64,000 nucleotides of DNA from Magnetovibrio sp. PR-2 (GTDB taxonomy: Bacteria > Pseudomonadota > Alphaproteobacteria > Rhodospirillales > Magnetovibrionaceae). Made by a program: the position numbers and the translations under genes. The stretch lies in contig NZ_JBAHUR010000002.1 of NCBI RefSeq assembly GCF_036689815.1, positions 248,001 to 312,000 of the forward strand, in the 5' to 3' direction. How positions within the stretch are numbered: the stretch's first letter is position 1; each line of letters begins with the position of its first letter. The notes beneath the pieces are model-generated. The model was given only the letters and a program-made list of their open reading frames with translations, was not told where the DNA came from and did not search any database. Below, in pieces: positions 15,828 to 25,039 of the stretch.

Positions 15828-17647
15828 CACGACCAAGCCTTCACCGCATCGTCCACCATCAACTGAACGCTTTCGTAGCCGTTCCACACATTGACGCGCA
15901 GGCGGCCGACGAAGTGGAACGGTGCGCCGCCGTGGTTGATGAGCGCTTTGCCCAAATCCGTGTCGAACGCTCGAAACGCAATGCCTTTTAAACGCCCCGC
16001 CCCGCCCGGGTCGGTGAGGATCAAGCTCACATGGCTTTGGTCCGCGCCCACCGGCGTGGCTTTGGCGATGATGGCATCGCGGATGCAAAAGCGTGGTTCT
16101 GGATTGCCGACGCCAAACGGGCCGATTTGGTCCAAGGTTTTGACCAAGTGCATGTTGGCACCGGACGCGGCCATAACGCTGTCGATGTAAAGCCCCGGGG
16201 GTGGAGGCGTGCCACCCACGGCTTTGGATATGCGTTCGGACAGAAACTCTTCCAGCTCTGCGAGCTTGCCCTTCTCCAACGAAAAGCCTGCCGCCATGGC
16301 GTGCCCGCCGCCCTTGAGCAAGAGCCCCATTTGGCGCGCGGCAATCACGGCAGAGCCCAAGTCCACACCGCTCACAGACCGGCCTGAGGCGGTACCGAGG
16401 CTGCCCTCATCATCGCCGTCAAAGCTGATGACGCACGCGGGGCGGTTATAGCGTTCTTTCAAGCGCGAGGCCACGATGCCCACCACGCCCGGATGCCAGC
16501 CCATGCCGTGTGCGATGATCACAGGGCCCGGTTCGCCGTCCCCAATGCGGGTGTCCACTTGCAAAACTGCTTCGTCCAGCACTGCCGCTTCGATGTCTTG
16601 GCGGTCGGCGTTGAAGTCGTTCAAGCGCTGGGCCAGCGCGAAGGCTTCGCTTTCGTCCGGCGTGGACAGCAAGCGTGTGCCCAAATCCGATTGGCCGACA
16701 CGTCCGCCTGCGTTGATGCGCGGGCCAAGAACAAAGCCCAAGTGATACGCACCGGGTTTCTCATTGATGCCCGCCACGTCGCCCAGCATGCGCAGACCTG
16801 GGTTGGTGCGCTGGGCCAAGACTTTAAGCCCTTGGGCCACCAGCGCGCGGTTCACACCCGTCAACGGCACCACGTCGCACACGGTGCCAAGGGCAACGAT
16901 GTCGAGCCACCCCATCAGATTGGGGGCCGGGCGGTCTTTGTACCAATCCCTGTCTTTGAGTTCGCGATTGACCGCCACAGCGACCAAAAACGCCACCCCC
17001 ACCGCCGCCATTTGGCCGTGAGGGCTGTCATCGTCGATGCGATTGGGGTTGACCACAGCATGCGCCTTGGGCAGGTGCGGCTCACCTGCGTGATGGTCCA
17101 CCACGACGATGTCGAGACCCGCGTCCGTGCCCACCTCCAACGCCTCAAACGCCGTCTGTCCGCAGTCCACCGTAACCACAACCGCGTTGCCTTGGTCTTT
17201 GAGCTTAATCAGTGCCGGCGCATTGGGGCCGTAGCCTTCTTCAAGCCTGTCGGGGATATAAACCGTGACCTTTGCGCCCACGGCCTCTAAAAAGCGTTTT
17301 AAGAGCGCTGAGGACGTTGCGCCGTCCACGTCGTAGTCGCCGAAGATGGCGATGCCCTCACCCGCCTCTACGGCGTCGGCGATGCGTGTAGCGGCTTTGT
17401 TCATGTCTTTGAGGTGCGAAGGGTCCGGCAGGTCGGTTTTGAGCTTGGGCTCCAAAAACGTCGGCGCCGTGTCCACATCGTAGCCGCGCGACGCCAACAC
17501 CCGCCCCACCACTTCAGGCACACGCAGACGCTGAGACAGCGCCAACCCCTGACGCTCATCCGCAGACTTCACCAACCAGCGTTTCCCGGTCAGCGAAAGC
17601 TGCTCCTCTTTCAAAAATTCAGAAACGGTCGCGTGTTGAGAATCCAT
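15827..17647 (-). CDS. recJ: Single-stranded-DNA-specific exonuclease RecJ
   Basis: This 606-residue protein has the DHH phosphoesterase motifs of RecJ: FGDYDVDGATSS, VVTVDCGQT and VVDHHAGE in the N-terminal half, then the DHHA1 region with GGGHAMAAGF, and the RecJ OB fold with RFCIRD and LKGIAF at the C-terminus. It degrades single-stranded DNA 5' to 3' in recombination and mismatch repair. Length is usual for the family. In many alphaproteobacteria recJ follows hom and glpX; here a repeat-flanked cassette separates it from hom. Confidence 0.95.
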   Translation of the reverse strand: MDSQHATVSEFLKEEQLSLTGKRWLVKSADERQGLALSQRLRVPEVVGRVLASRGYDVDTAPTFLEPKLKTDLPDPSHLKDMNKAATRIADAVEAGEGIAIFGDYDVDGATSSALLKRFLEAVGAKVTVYIPDRLEEGYGPNAPALIKLKDQGNAVVVTVDCGQTAFEALEVGTDAGLDIVVVDHHAGEPHLPKAHAVVNPNRIDDDSPHGQMAAVGVAFLVAVAVNRELKDRDWYKDRPAPNLMGWLDIVALGTVCDVVPLTGVNRALVAQGLKVLAQRTNPGLRMLGDVAGINEKPGAYHLGFVLGPRINAGGRVGQSDLGTRLLSTPDESEAFALAQRLNDFNADRQDIEAAVLDEAVLQVDTRIGDGEPGPVIIAHGMGWHPGVVGIVASRLKERYNRPACVISFDGDDEGSLGTASGRSVSGVDLGSAVIAARQMGLLLKGGGHAMAAGFSLEKGKLAELEEFLSERISKAVGGTPPPPGLYIDSVMAASGANMHLVKTLDQIGPFGVGNPEPRFCIRDAIIAKATPVGADQSHVSLILTDPGGAGRLKGIAFRAFDTDLGKALINHGGAPFHFVGRLRVNVWNGYESVQLMVDDAVKAWS

Positions 17648-17705
17648 GGCCCCAGCATACGCTAAAATCAGCTGTGATTGCGAGAAGCGAAGACGCCAAA
17701 ACCGC

Positions 17706-17861
17706 CGTCATGCCCGGGCTTGACCCGGGTATCCACGTCTTTGCATGCAATTTGAAAGAAAGGCGTGGATGGCCGGATCAAGTCCGGCCATGACGATGTG
17801 ATGGTTTGAATGTGGCAGTCGTGCCTTAAGCGCCTTCGATGCGGATCATGCAGGGTTTGTC
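17706..17861. repeat. Direct repeat copy A: palindromic element plus duplicated hom 3' end
   Basis: Nearly identical to 19044-19190. It contains a palindromic extragenic element (GTCATGCCCGGGCTTGACCC ... CGTGGATGGCCGGATCAAG) and then, at 17826-17861, the last codons of homoserine dehydrogenase (PCMIRIEGA and stop, minus strand). The preceding codons (about to 17870) remain weakly similar, then homology ends. The copy carries no functional gene. Differences from copy B: a few substitutions and about nine extra bases. Confidence 0.88.
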
Positions 17862-17992
17862 TTCTTCGCGGCTGCTGTTGCTTCAAGTCCGGACATAAAA
17901 CCAATGATGTGTACAGGTCCGAGTTTACCCAGAAGCTGGCATCATTATCCCCGTTTTCATAAATGTTCATAAGGGGCGTTATGGCAAAGCGG

Positions 17993-18943
17993 TTACTTGC
18001 CAGCACCACTCCCACCAGCACCACTCCCACCCGAAGAACTGCCGCCACTATCACCACCACCCGAACCGCTGCCGCCATCGCCACTGTCCGATGCGCCGCC
18101 CGCCGATGCGCCTACGCCCGCAGCACCGCCAATGGCGGCTGCTACGGATGATACGGTGCCTTCGGTGGCCCCTTCCGCCGCCACGCTCATATCGTTTGCC
18201 GCACCCGCACCCACATCCACACCACCTGTCACGGCACCGGATGCCAGTGCCAGTTGGATGGCTTCGGTTGATGCGACTTGAATACCGCTTTGGGGGATGA
18301 AGGCTTGGGCACCCACGGATGGTGCGTTGCCAATATAAAGGGAGGGTTTCAGAAGTTCCCGGCCTGTGTAATAGCGCGTGGCTTCAGCCATCTTCTCCGG
18401 ATCATCGGTCACGTATCTGCCGTTGGTGCCTTTGTGGATGCTGTAGAGCAAGTCCAAGGCGGCTTTTTTCTGTGTGTCCGTGGCATTCGCCAAAGCCCAA
18501 CCGCCGATCTCTTCGCGGCCCAGTTCTCGGTCCGTCAAGGTCAGCAGGAAGTGATGGGTGTATTCTTCAGGCGTGTAACTGTCTTTGAGACTGGAAAAGA
18601 ACCCAAGCCCCTCATTGCGTTTCTCAATATCAACAATGCCATACCGCTTCACGTCGCGTTGAAACAGCGTTCCCGTGCGGCCCAACCACACGTTCTTGCT
18701 GGGCGGGCGATACGGCGTTCGGGATGTTTTGCCGGAGAGGATTTCTGGGTTGGTTTCGGCGAAGGTTTTGACGAACTCGACCTTGCCCGTGGCCCGGTTC
18801 ACAAACGCAACGTGGAGGTTTTGGAGGGTTTCGAGTTTGGTCGCGTTCTCTTCGGCCCAAGCCACACCCGCCAGCACCAAGCCGCCTGCGGTGCCCAGAC
18901 CAGCTTTGAGTAACTGACGACGGTTCAATTTGATGGTCGTCAT
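17993..18943 (-). CDS. Tat-signal exported protein with Gly/Ser-rich tail, unknown function
   Basis: This 316-residue protein starts at 18943 after a GGGGGGAC ribosome site. Residues 1-30 form a twin-arginine-type signal (NRRQLLKAG, then a hydrophobic stretch to AWA). The mature domain (about 35-225) has no family I recognise; it includes LHVAFVNRATGKVEFV and EEYTHHFLLTLTDRELG. Residues about 225-275 are Ala/Val/Gly-rich, possibly membrane-active, and the last 40 are almost only Gly, Ser, Asp and Ala. It is the only gene inside the segment bounded by the two hom-end repeats and looks like an acquired cassette. Confidence 0.7.
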   Translation of the reverse strand: MTTIKLNRRQLLKAGLGTAGGLVLAGVAWAEENATKLETLQNLHVAFVNRATGKVEFVKTFAETNPEILSGKTSRTPYRPPSKNVWLGRTGTLFQRDVKRYGIVDIEKRNEGLGFFSSLKDSYTPEEYTHHFLLTLTDRELGREEIGGWALANATDTQKKAALDLLYSIHKGTNGRYVTDDPEKMAEATRYYTGRELLKPSLYIGNAPSVGAQAFIPQSGIQVASTEAIQLALASGAVTGGVDVGAGAANDMSVAAEGATEGTVSSVAAAIGGAAGVGASAGGASDSGDGGSGSGGGDSGGSSSGGSGAGGSGAGK

Positions 18944-19043
18944 GACGTCCCCCCTAAACAAATGCCCGTGTTCGTTGAGGGGAAGTCTAGGAAATCTACT
19001 GGAGGCAATCAAGTTGTATGCTAGGACGATATACTGGAATCTG

Positions 19044-19190
19044 CGTCATGCCCGGGCTAGCCCCGGGTATCCACGTCTTTGGCTGCAATTTGAAAGAAAG
19101 ACGTGGATGGCCGGATCAAGTCCGGCCATGACACGTGATGGGTCTGAAGTGGCCTTAAGCGCCTTCGATGCGGATCATGCAGGGTTTGTC
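19044..19190. repeat. Direct repeat copy B: palindromic element plus genuine hom 3' end
   Basis: The partner of 17706-17861, about 1.34 kb away in the same orientation. Here the right part is the real 3' end of hom (stop at 19155-19157), and the left part is the same palindromic element, which may act as hom terminator (paired CCGGG/CCGGC arms). Confidence 0.88.
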
Positions 19191-20447
19191 GACGACGCGG
19201 TCCAAGGCTTCGATAGCGGCCAAAGCTTTGACCATGTCGGCTTCCTTGGTTTCGTGGGTCGTCATCACCACCGGAACCGGTTTGCCTTCTTCGCGGCCGC
19301 GTTGGATCATGGATTCCATGGACACGTTGTTGTCACGCAACGCAGCGGCCACGTCGGCGAACACACCCGGCTCGTCCGTCAGGCTGAGGCGCACGTAGTA
19401 AGCACCCACATGTTCGGCCATGTCGCGCGTCGGAACCTTTTCCAGATCGCTGACCGGAACTGAGAACGTCGGCACAGACAGCCCACGGGCAATGTCGCAG
19501 ATGTCGCCCACGACGGCAGACGCCGTCGGCAATTCACCGGCACCACGGCCCACCAGGACCACCGTGTCCACCGCGTCACCATCGATGACGACGGAGTTGA
19601 ACACACCTTCGACTTGAGAAATCGGCGCGCTCAGCGGCACCATGGTCGGGTGCACGCGCTGTTCCACCGTGCCGTTGCGACGCTCAGCCACGCCCAACAG
19701 CTTGATGCGATAGCCCAGTTCTTCGGCAAATTCGATATCCACGGCGGAGACATGCGTGATGCCTTCGACGTGCACGTCTTTGAAGTTGATTTCCACCCCA
19801 AACGCGACGGAGGCCAGGATGGCGAGCTTGTGCGCGGCGTCGATGCCTTCAATGTCGAACGTTGGGTCCGCTTCGGCGTAGCCCAGCTCTTGCGCGTCTT
19901 TTAACACGTCAGAGAAATCGCTGCCTTCGACACGCATGGTCGTGAGGATGTAGTTGCACGTGCCGTTCAAGATGCCTTGCACCTTGTTGATCGTGTTGCC
20001 CGCCAAGCTTTCGCGGATGGACTTGATCACCGGAATACCACCGGCCACAGCCGCTTCATAATTCAAGCTGACACCGCTGGCTTCGGCCATGCCGTCCAGG
20101 GCCGCACCGTGGTGCGCCACCAGGGCTTTGTTGGCCGTGACCACGTGCTTGCCCGCCTGAAGCGCGGCTTCGACGATTTTTTTAGCGATACCGTCTGACC
20201 CGCCGATCAGCTCAACCACCATATCGGCGTCAGAGTTGGTCGCCATGTCCAGGGCGTCGGAATACCAGTCATAGCCTTCGACATCGAAGTCCAGGCCTTC
20301 TTTCGTCAGCGCACTGACGGCGCTTACCACCACCGGACGACCGCAGCGTTTGGCGATGACGTCCTTGTGGTCTTCCAGAACTTTAACCGTTCCGCCGCCG
20401 ACCGTTCCAAGACCGGCGATAGCAACCTTAAAAGGTTCGTTGCTCAT
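19155..20447 (-). CDS. hom: Homoserine dehydrogenase
   Basis: This 430-residue enzyme has an N-terminal Rossmann motif (GLGTVGGGTV), a catalytic domain with ANKALVAHHG, YEAAVAGGIPVI, LNGTCNYILT and EADPTFDIEGIDAAHKL, and a C-terminal ACT domain (about 350-430; RLSLTDEPGVFADVA). It reduces aspartate semialdehyde to homoserine for threonine, methionine and isoleucine; the ACT domain usually confers threonine inhibition. It lies 12 bases after the aminotransferase stop in a conserved two-gene unit. Its last codons are duplicated 1.3 kb downstream. Confidence 0.96.
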   Translation of the reverse strand: MSNEPFKVAIAGLGTVGGGTVKVLEDHKDVIAKRCGRPVVVSAVSALTKEGLDFDVEGYDWYSDALDMATNSDADMVVELIGGSDGIAKKIVEAALQAGKHVVTANKALVAHHGAALDGMAEASGVSLNYEAAVAGGIPVIKSIRESLAGNTINKVQGILNGTCNYILTTMRVEGSDFSDVLKDAQELGYAEADPTFDIEGIDAAHKLAILASVAFGVEINFKDVHVEGITHVSAVDIEFAEELGYRIKLLGVAERRNGTVEQRVHPTMVPLSAPISQVEGVFNSVVIDGDAVDTVVLVGRGAGELPTASAVVGDICDIARGLSVPTFSVPVSDLEKVPTRDMAEHVGAYYVRLSLTDEPGVFADVAAALRDNNVSMESMIQRGREEGKPVPVVMTTHETKEADMVKALAAIEALDRVVDKPCMIRIEGA

Positions 20448-20459
20448 TTTAATTGCCTC

Positions 20460-21683
20460 TTACTTTGCTTGGGCGCGCTTTTTTTCCGCGTTCTCAAGAA
20501 TGTTTTGATGGTTGTCCATAAACTGTTTGATGGACCGAATAGCTTGGCGCGTGCGGTGTTTGTTTTCCACCACGGCCAAGCGCACAAAATCGTCTCCGTG
20601 TTCGCCGAACCCAATGCCCGGAGCGACCGCCACTTGGGCTTCGCTCAACAGCAACTTGGAAAACTCCAACGAGCCCAAGTGCTTGTATTCATCGGGCAAC
20701 GGTGCCCAGGCGAACATCGTCGCGTCGGGGCTCGGCACATGCCAGCCTGCATCGGCTAATCCGCCGATCAAGACGTCGCGGCGTTCCTTGTACATGGCGC
20801 GGATGCCGTCCACACAGTCTTGCGGACCGTTCAGAGCCGCCGCAGCGGCCACCTGGATGGGCGTGAACGCACCATAGTCCAGATACGACTTGATCCGTGT
20901 GAGTGCCGAAATCAGATGGGGGTTCCCCGCTGCAAAGCCGATGCGCCAGCCGGGCATGTTGTAGGTCTTGGACATGGACGTGAATTCCACACAAATGTCC
21001 TTGGCCCCTTTCACTTGCAACATGCTGGGCGGCAACGTATCGCCGTAATAGATTTCCGAATAGGCCAAGTCCGACAGAACGTAGATTTCGTGGTGGCGGC
21101 AGAAATCGACGACCGCTTCGTAGAAATCCAAATCGCAAACCGTGGCCGTAGGGTTGTTGGGATAGTTGATCACCAAAAGCGACGGCTTGGGCACCGAGTG
21201 CTGAACAGCGCTTTTCAGCGATTCAAAAAATTCAGGCCCCGTGGAGACCGGAATGTTGCGCACCGCTGCACCGGCAATGATGAACCCGAACTGGTGGATC
21301 GGATAGCTGGGGTTGGGCACCAAGATCACGTCACCCGGGCTGGTCATGGCAGACGCCAAGTTGGCCAAACCCTCTTTGGAACCCAGCGTCACGATGGCTT
21401 CCGTTTCCGGGTCAATGGACACGTCCCAACGGCGCTCATAATACGCCGACAGCGCTTTGCGCAGGCCCGGAATACCGCGCGAGTTCGAATACCCGTGCGT
21501 GCGTGGATTGTTGGCCGTTTCGCACAGTTTATCGACGATATGCTGCGGCGTTGGCTGGTCGGGGTTGCCCATACCGAAGTCGATGATGTCTTCTCCGGCG
21601 GCGCGCGCATGGGCCTTCATCCGATTGACTTCAGCGAAGACATAGGGTGGTAGGCGACGAATGCGGTGAAATTCTTGTTCCAT
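20460..21683 (-). CDS. AlaC-like pyridoxal-phosphate aminotransferase
   Basis: This class I/II aminotransferase of 407 residues shows MGNPDQPTPQHI near the start, NYPNNPTA, SDLAYSEIYY and the PLP-lysine motif SMSKTYNMPGWRIG. This subgroup, encoded next to hom in many alphaproteobacteria, is usually annotated as alanine transaminase AlaC or LL-diaminopimelate aminotransferase-like; the substrate cannot be settled from sequence. The ATG at 21683 gives the conserved start (EFHRIRRLPPYVF); an in-frame TTG exists at 21716. Confidence 0.88.
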   Translation of the reverse strand: MEQEFHRIRRLPPYVFAEVNRMKAHARAAGEDIIDFGMGNPDQPTPQHIVDKLCETANNPRTHGYSNSRGIPGLRKALSAYYERRWDVSIDPETEAIVTLGSKEGLANLASAMTSPGDVILVPNPSYPIHQFGFIIAGAAVRNIPVSTGPEFFESLKSAVQHSVPKPSLLVINYPNNPTATVCDLDFYEAVVDFCRHHEIYVLSDLAYSEIYYGDTLPPSMLQVKGAKDICVEFTSMSKTYNMPGWRIGFAAGNPHLISALTRIKSYLDYGAFTPIQVAAAAALNGPQDCVDGIRAMYKERRDVLIGGLADAGWHVPSPDATMFAWAPLPDEYKHLGSLEFSKLLLSEAQVAVAPGIGFGEHGDDFVRLAVVENKHRTRQAIRSIKQFMDNHQNILENAEKKRAQAK

Positions 21684-21767
21684 GGTGGTCGTTTCTGCCA
21701 GAAGGTTGAGGTTCAAACAAGTGAATTTGTTAGGTTTTCAGTGGTTTTTTCAAAGCCAGATGCACAC

Positions 21768-21801
21768 GAAAATGCCGCCGCCCCGGTGTGGGACGGCGGC
21801 A
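21768..21801 (-). terminator. Terminator-like hairpin after the OmpA-family gene
   Basis: On the minus strand GCCGCCGTCCC pairs with GGGGCGGCGGC around a short ACACC loop and is followed by ATTTT. It lies 29 bases after the stop of the gene at 21830-22954. The T-run is short but the stem is very stable. Confidence 0.65.
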
Positions 21802-21829
21802 CCGGAAGAACCGGTTCGTCGTCCCGTAT

Positions 21830-22954
21830 CTAAGTGGCCGCACCCGCGAGGTAAATTTCGACGCGGCGATTGCCCGCCTCACCCGAAGGCATGACTTCCA
21901 GATACATCGGCTGGCTGTCGGCAACGGCTTGAATTTCCAGGGCATTTGCATCCAAGCCCAAGGCTTGAAGTTGCGCACCGATGGAAGAGGCGCGATGCAT
22001 GGAAATTTCAAAGTTCACCATTTGGTGCTTGATATAGTCCATATCCCTGGTGCGTGAGCTGGCATGCCCGATAACCACCACACGGCCACCGCGTTCACGA
22101 TGCAACTGGATCACAGCGCCCAGGATCGAACGGTCACGGTGGTCCAAGCTGGCGGAGTTGTTGGCAAAGTTGATGGTCGCCACACGCAACATGCCGTGAA
22201 CCATTTCCGCTCCGGAAAAGCTGTTGGTGGTCGTGCCCGGCTGCGGGAACATGGCGCCGGACGGGGCTTCGGCCACCTGTTCGATCATTTGCGGGCGGGC
22301 CGGAGCCACGCTTGACATGCCGTCGGCGGAAATCACAACGGTTTCAAACTGATCTGCGCCATAAGGCGTGCTGGACGTCACCGGCGGAAATTCAAACGGT
22401 TTGGGCGGCGACGGGAAGGCAGAAGCCATTTCCGCTTCGCTCGGCGGGGTCAACATCGTCGTACCCGGCATACTGGGGGCCGCAGGCGGCTGAGCGCCCG
22501 CTACGACCGGCGATGGCATCGGGGATGCAGGCATCACAGGAGAAACGGGCTGCGCGCTCGGCACAGGCGGAGCCGACGGGTCCGACTGCGGAGCCAATAC
22601 GTTAGAGGCTTGGCCTTGGCGAGCAATGGGCGGAGATGCGTAGTTGCCCTGTTGCGTCTGATCAGCCGAAAGACCGCCAGAAGCTTCAGCAACTTGTTGA
22701 GACGGCACAGGAGCCGGCGGCGGAGCGGCAGGATCGGCGGATAAGCCCTGATTTCCGCCAGCAGCCGTTTGCGCGCCTGGTTGTGACGTTTCAGCCGCCT
22801 GATTGTCGCCGGAGAAGAAATCCGTCGTCTTGTCGTACCAAGACACCGGGTTGATGGCATCGGGTACGGATTCACAAGCGCTGAGCGCAACGCTCATCAC
22901 CAGCGCGGATGCAGCCATGCGAAACGTTCCTGATTGGATCCGGATTTTAGCCAT
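21830..22954 (-). CDS. OmpA-family lipoprotein with long Pro/Ala-rich linker
   Basis: This 374-residue protein starts at 22954 after GGGGCTC. It has a lipoprotein signal ending in a LSAC lipobox, then about 180 residues rich in Pro, Ala, Ser and Gln (an extended linker), then a C-terminal OmpA-like domain (about 250-370) with INFANNSASL, VVVIGHASSRT and a GNRRVEIYLAG end that matches peptidoglycan-binding OmpA/Pal folds. It probably tethers the outer membrane to peptidoglycan. A strong hairpin follows the gene. Confidence 0.85.
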   Translation of the reverse strand: MAKIRIQSGTFRMAASALVMSVALSACESVPDAINPVSWYDKTTDFFSGDNQAAETSQPGAQTAAGGNQGLSADPAAPPPAPVPSQQVAEASGGLSADQTQQGNYASPPIARQGQASNVLAPQSDPSAPPVPSAQPVSPVMPASPMPSPVVAGAQPPAAPSMPGTTMLTPPSEAEMASAFPSPPKPFEFPPVTSSTPYGADQFETVVISADGMSSVAPARPQMIEQVAEAPSGAMFPQPGTTTNSFSGAEMVHGMLRVATINFANNSASLDHRDRSILGAVIQLHRERGGRVVVIGHASSRTRDMDYIKHQMVNFEISMHRASSIGAQLQALGLDANALEIQAVADSQPMYLEVMPSGEAGNRRVEIYLAGAAT

Positions 22955-23169
22955 TTTGAGCCCCGTTTTCTTCCCGGTTGAGCGGGCATCCCAAAAGGGC
23001 TTCCCGCAAATAACTGAATTCATGAACATTAATGCCACATTCACATAAGTTTGTTAAGGATATATCGCAGGTAAAATTGTGACGGGCCTACAACTTATAA
23101 CACTTCGTTTTTGCGGTATAACCTGTTACTACTAAAGTGCCAGAAGATTTGTAATAAAAGGGCCAGCCC

Positions 23170-25032
23170 ATGACTGACAACCGTTCAACGGGACATAAAT
23201 CGCCTTTAACCGAGGCCCCAATTGAACATATCGAAGAATTGCCTGCGATTTTGGCTGATGTCGCCACCAAGTCCCAGGACATGATCCGTGAATTCAACGA
23301 ACGGCACGCCCTGGGCGATCCGGAATGGCAGCAAACCGCACGTTCGGAAATGAGCCTGACGGAAGTCGTCGGCCTTCCGGAAATCTTCGGTGAGCTTACT
23401 CGCCAAATGATCAATGAGCCTGAGCACTTGGCCCAAGCGCAGATGAAGTATTGGGAAAACGGGTTGAAACTGTTGGGTTACCTCAACGCACGCATGGCCG
23501 GCAAAGAGCCAGAGCCTGTGATTCAACCTTCGCCCGGCGACAAACGTTTCAAAGACGACGACTGGACCCAAGAGGTCTATTTCGACTTTCTCAAGCAACA
23601 ATACCTGCTATTTTCCCAATGGGTGCAAGACTTGGTCGGTGCAGCCGGTGGCTTGGACCCGCACGAGCGGCGCAAGGCGGAATTTTTCACCAAACGCGTC
23701 ACGGACGCCATGTCGCCCACAAACTTTTTGCTGACCAACCCGATTGCCCTTCACGAAACCATCGAAACCAAAGGCCAAAACCTCTTGCGTGGCTTGGAGC
23801 TGGCAATCGAGGATATGGAACGCGGCCACGGACGTTTTGCCGTGCGCCAAACCCCGGACAACGCCTTTACCATGGGCGAAGACATTGCCGCCACGCCGGG
23901 CAAGGTCGTGTTCCGCAATGATTTGATGGAACTGATCCAATACACACCGACCACGGACAAAGTGCGCAAAACACCTTTGTTGATCGTGCCGCCCTGGATT
24001 AACAAGTTCTATATCTTGGACTTGGACGAAGAAAAGTCCTTCATGCATTGGGCGGTTTCCGAAGGCCACACGGTGTTCGTCATTTCCTGGGTTAATCCGG
24101 GCGAAAGCCTCAAGGACAAAGCCTTTGAAGATTATTTGAACGAAGGCCCCCTGGCCGCGCTCGACGCTATTGAAAAAGCCACGGGCGAAAAAGAAGTCAA
24201 CGCGATTGGGTATTGCATCGGCGGCACCCTGTTGGCCACCACTCTGGCTTATCTGGCCGCAACCAAACAAAAGAAACGTATCAAAGCGGCAACGTTCTTC
24301 ACCACCCTGTTGGATTTCTCCGACGTGGGCGAGCTGGCCATCTTCACCGATGCGGGCATGGTCCAGCGCTTGGAAGAGCACATGAAGGACAATGGCATTT
24401 TGTACGGTCACGAAATGGCATCGACCTTCTCGCAGCTGCGTGCAAACGATTTGATCTGGAACTTTGCCATCAACAATTATCTATTGGGCAAGGAACCGCG
24501 TCCGTTCGATATTTTGTATTGGAACTCCGACAGCACCAATATGCCGGCGGCCATGCATGCGTATTATCTGCGCAACATGTATTTGGAAAACCGCCTGCGG
24601 CTCAAAGGCGGCATCGACATCATGGGTGTTCCCATTGATCTGTCGAAAGTCAAAACGCCAAGCTATTTCTTGGCGACCAAGGACGATCATATCGCACCGT
24701 GGAAAACCGTTTATGAAAGTGCAACGCTGTTTAGCGGTTCAACCAAGTATGTACTAGGCGGATCGGGGCACGTGGCGGGCGTTATCAACCCGCCGGGTCG
24801 CAACAAGTACGGCTATATGACCCGCTCCAAAGGCGGCAAAGAACGCCCAAACAGCCCCGAAGATTGGTTCAATTTGGCCGAGCAACATGACGGTTCGTGG
24901 ATGCACGATTGGAAAAAATGGATTGCCCGCCACGCTGGAAAAAAAGACCTAGAACCGAGGGTCCCCGGCGAAGGCAAACTCAAAGCCTTGTGCGAAGCTC
25001 CCGGCACCTACGTTAAAATGAGAGGCGAATAA
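23170..25032 (+). CDS. phaC: Class I polyhydroxyalkanoate synthase
   Basis: This 620-residue protein has the PhaC N-terminal domain and an alpha/beta-hydrolase core with the lipase-like box GYCIGG (nucleophile C349), the catalytic Asp in ATKDDHIAPW and the His in GGSGHVAGVINPP. It polymerises (R)-3-hydroxyacyl-CoA on carbon-storage granules. Length fits class I enzymes that work without PhaE/PhaR. The start follows AGGG. The next gene begins only 7 bases downstream, so the two are probably cotranscribed. No phaA/phaB or phasin gene of a known type is in the window. Confidence 0.95.
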   Translation: MTDNRSTGHKSPLTEAPIEHIEELPAILADVATKSQDMIREFNERHALGDPEWQQTARSEMSLTEVVGLPEIFGELTRQMINEPEHLAQAQMKYWENGLKLLGYLNARMAGKEPEPVIQPSPGDKRFKDDDWTQEVYFDFLKQQYLLFSQWVQDLVGAAGGLDPHERRKAEFFTKRVTDAMSPTNFLLTNPIALHETIETKGQNLLRGLELAIEDMERGHGRFAVRQTPDNAFTMGEDIAATPGKVVFRNDLMELIQYTPTTDKVRKTPLLIVPPWINKFYILDLDEEKSFMHWAVSEGHTVFVISWVNPGESLKDKAFEDYLNEGPLAALDAIEKATGEKEVNAIGYCIGGTLLATTLAYLAATKQKKRIKAATFFTTLLDFSDVGELAIFTDAGMVQRLEEHMKDNGILYGHEMASTFSQLRANDLIWNFAINNYLLGKEPRPFDILYWNSDSTNMPAAMHAYYLRNMYLENRLRLKGGIDIMGVPIDLSKVKTPSYFLATKDDHIAPWKTVYESATLFSGSTKYVLGGSGHVAGVINPPGRNKYGYMTRSKGGKERPNSPEDWFNLAEQHDGSWMHDWKKWIARHAGKKDLEPRVPGEGKLKALCEAPGTYVKMRGE

Positions 25033-25039
25033 AGCCAAA

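Noticed and set aside
17668-18084. Minus-strand frame of 138 codons crossing the repeat copy A
   Set aside because: It runs through the palindromic element and the hom-end remnant and overlaps the Tat-protein gene; no ribosome site.
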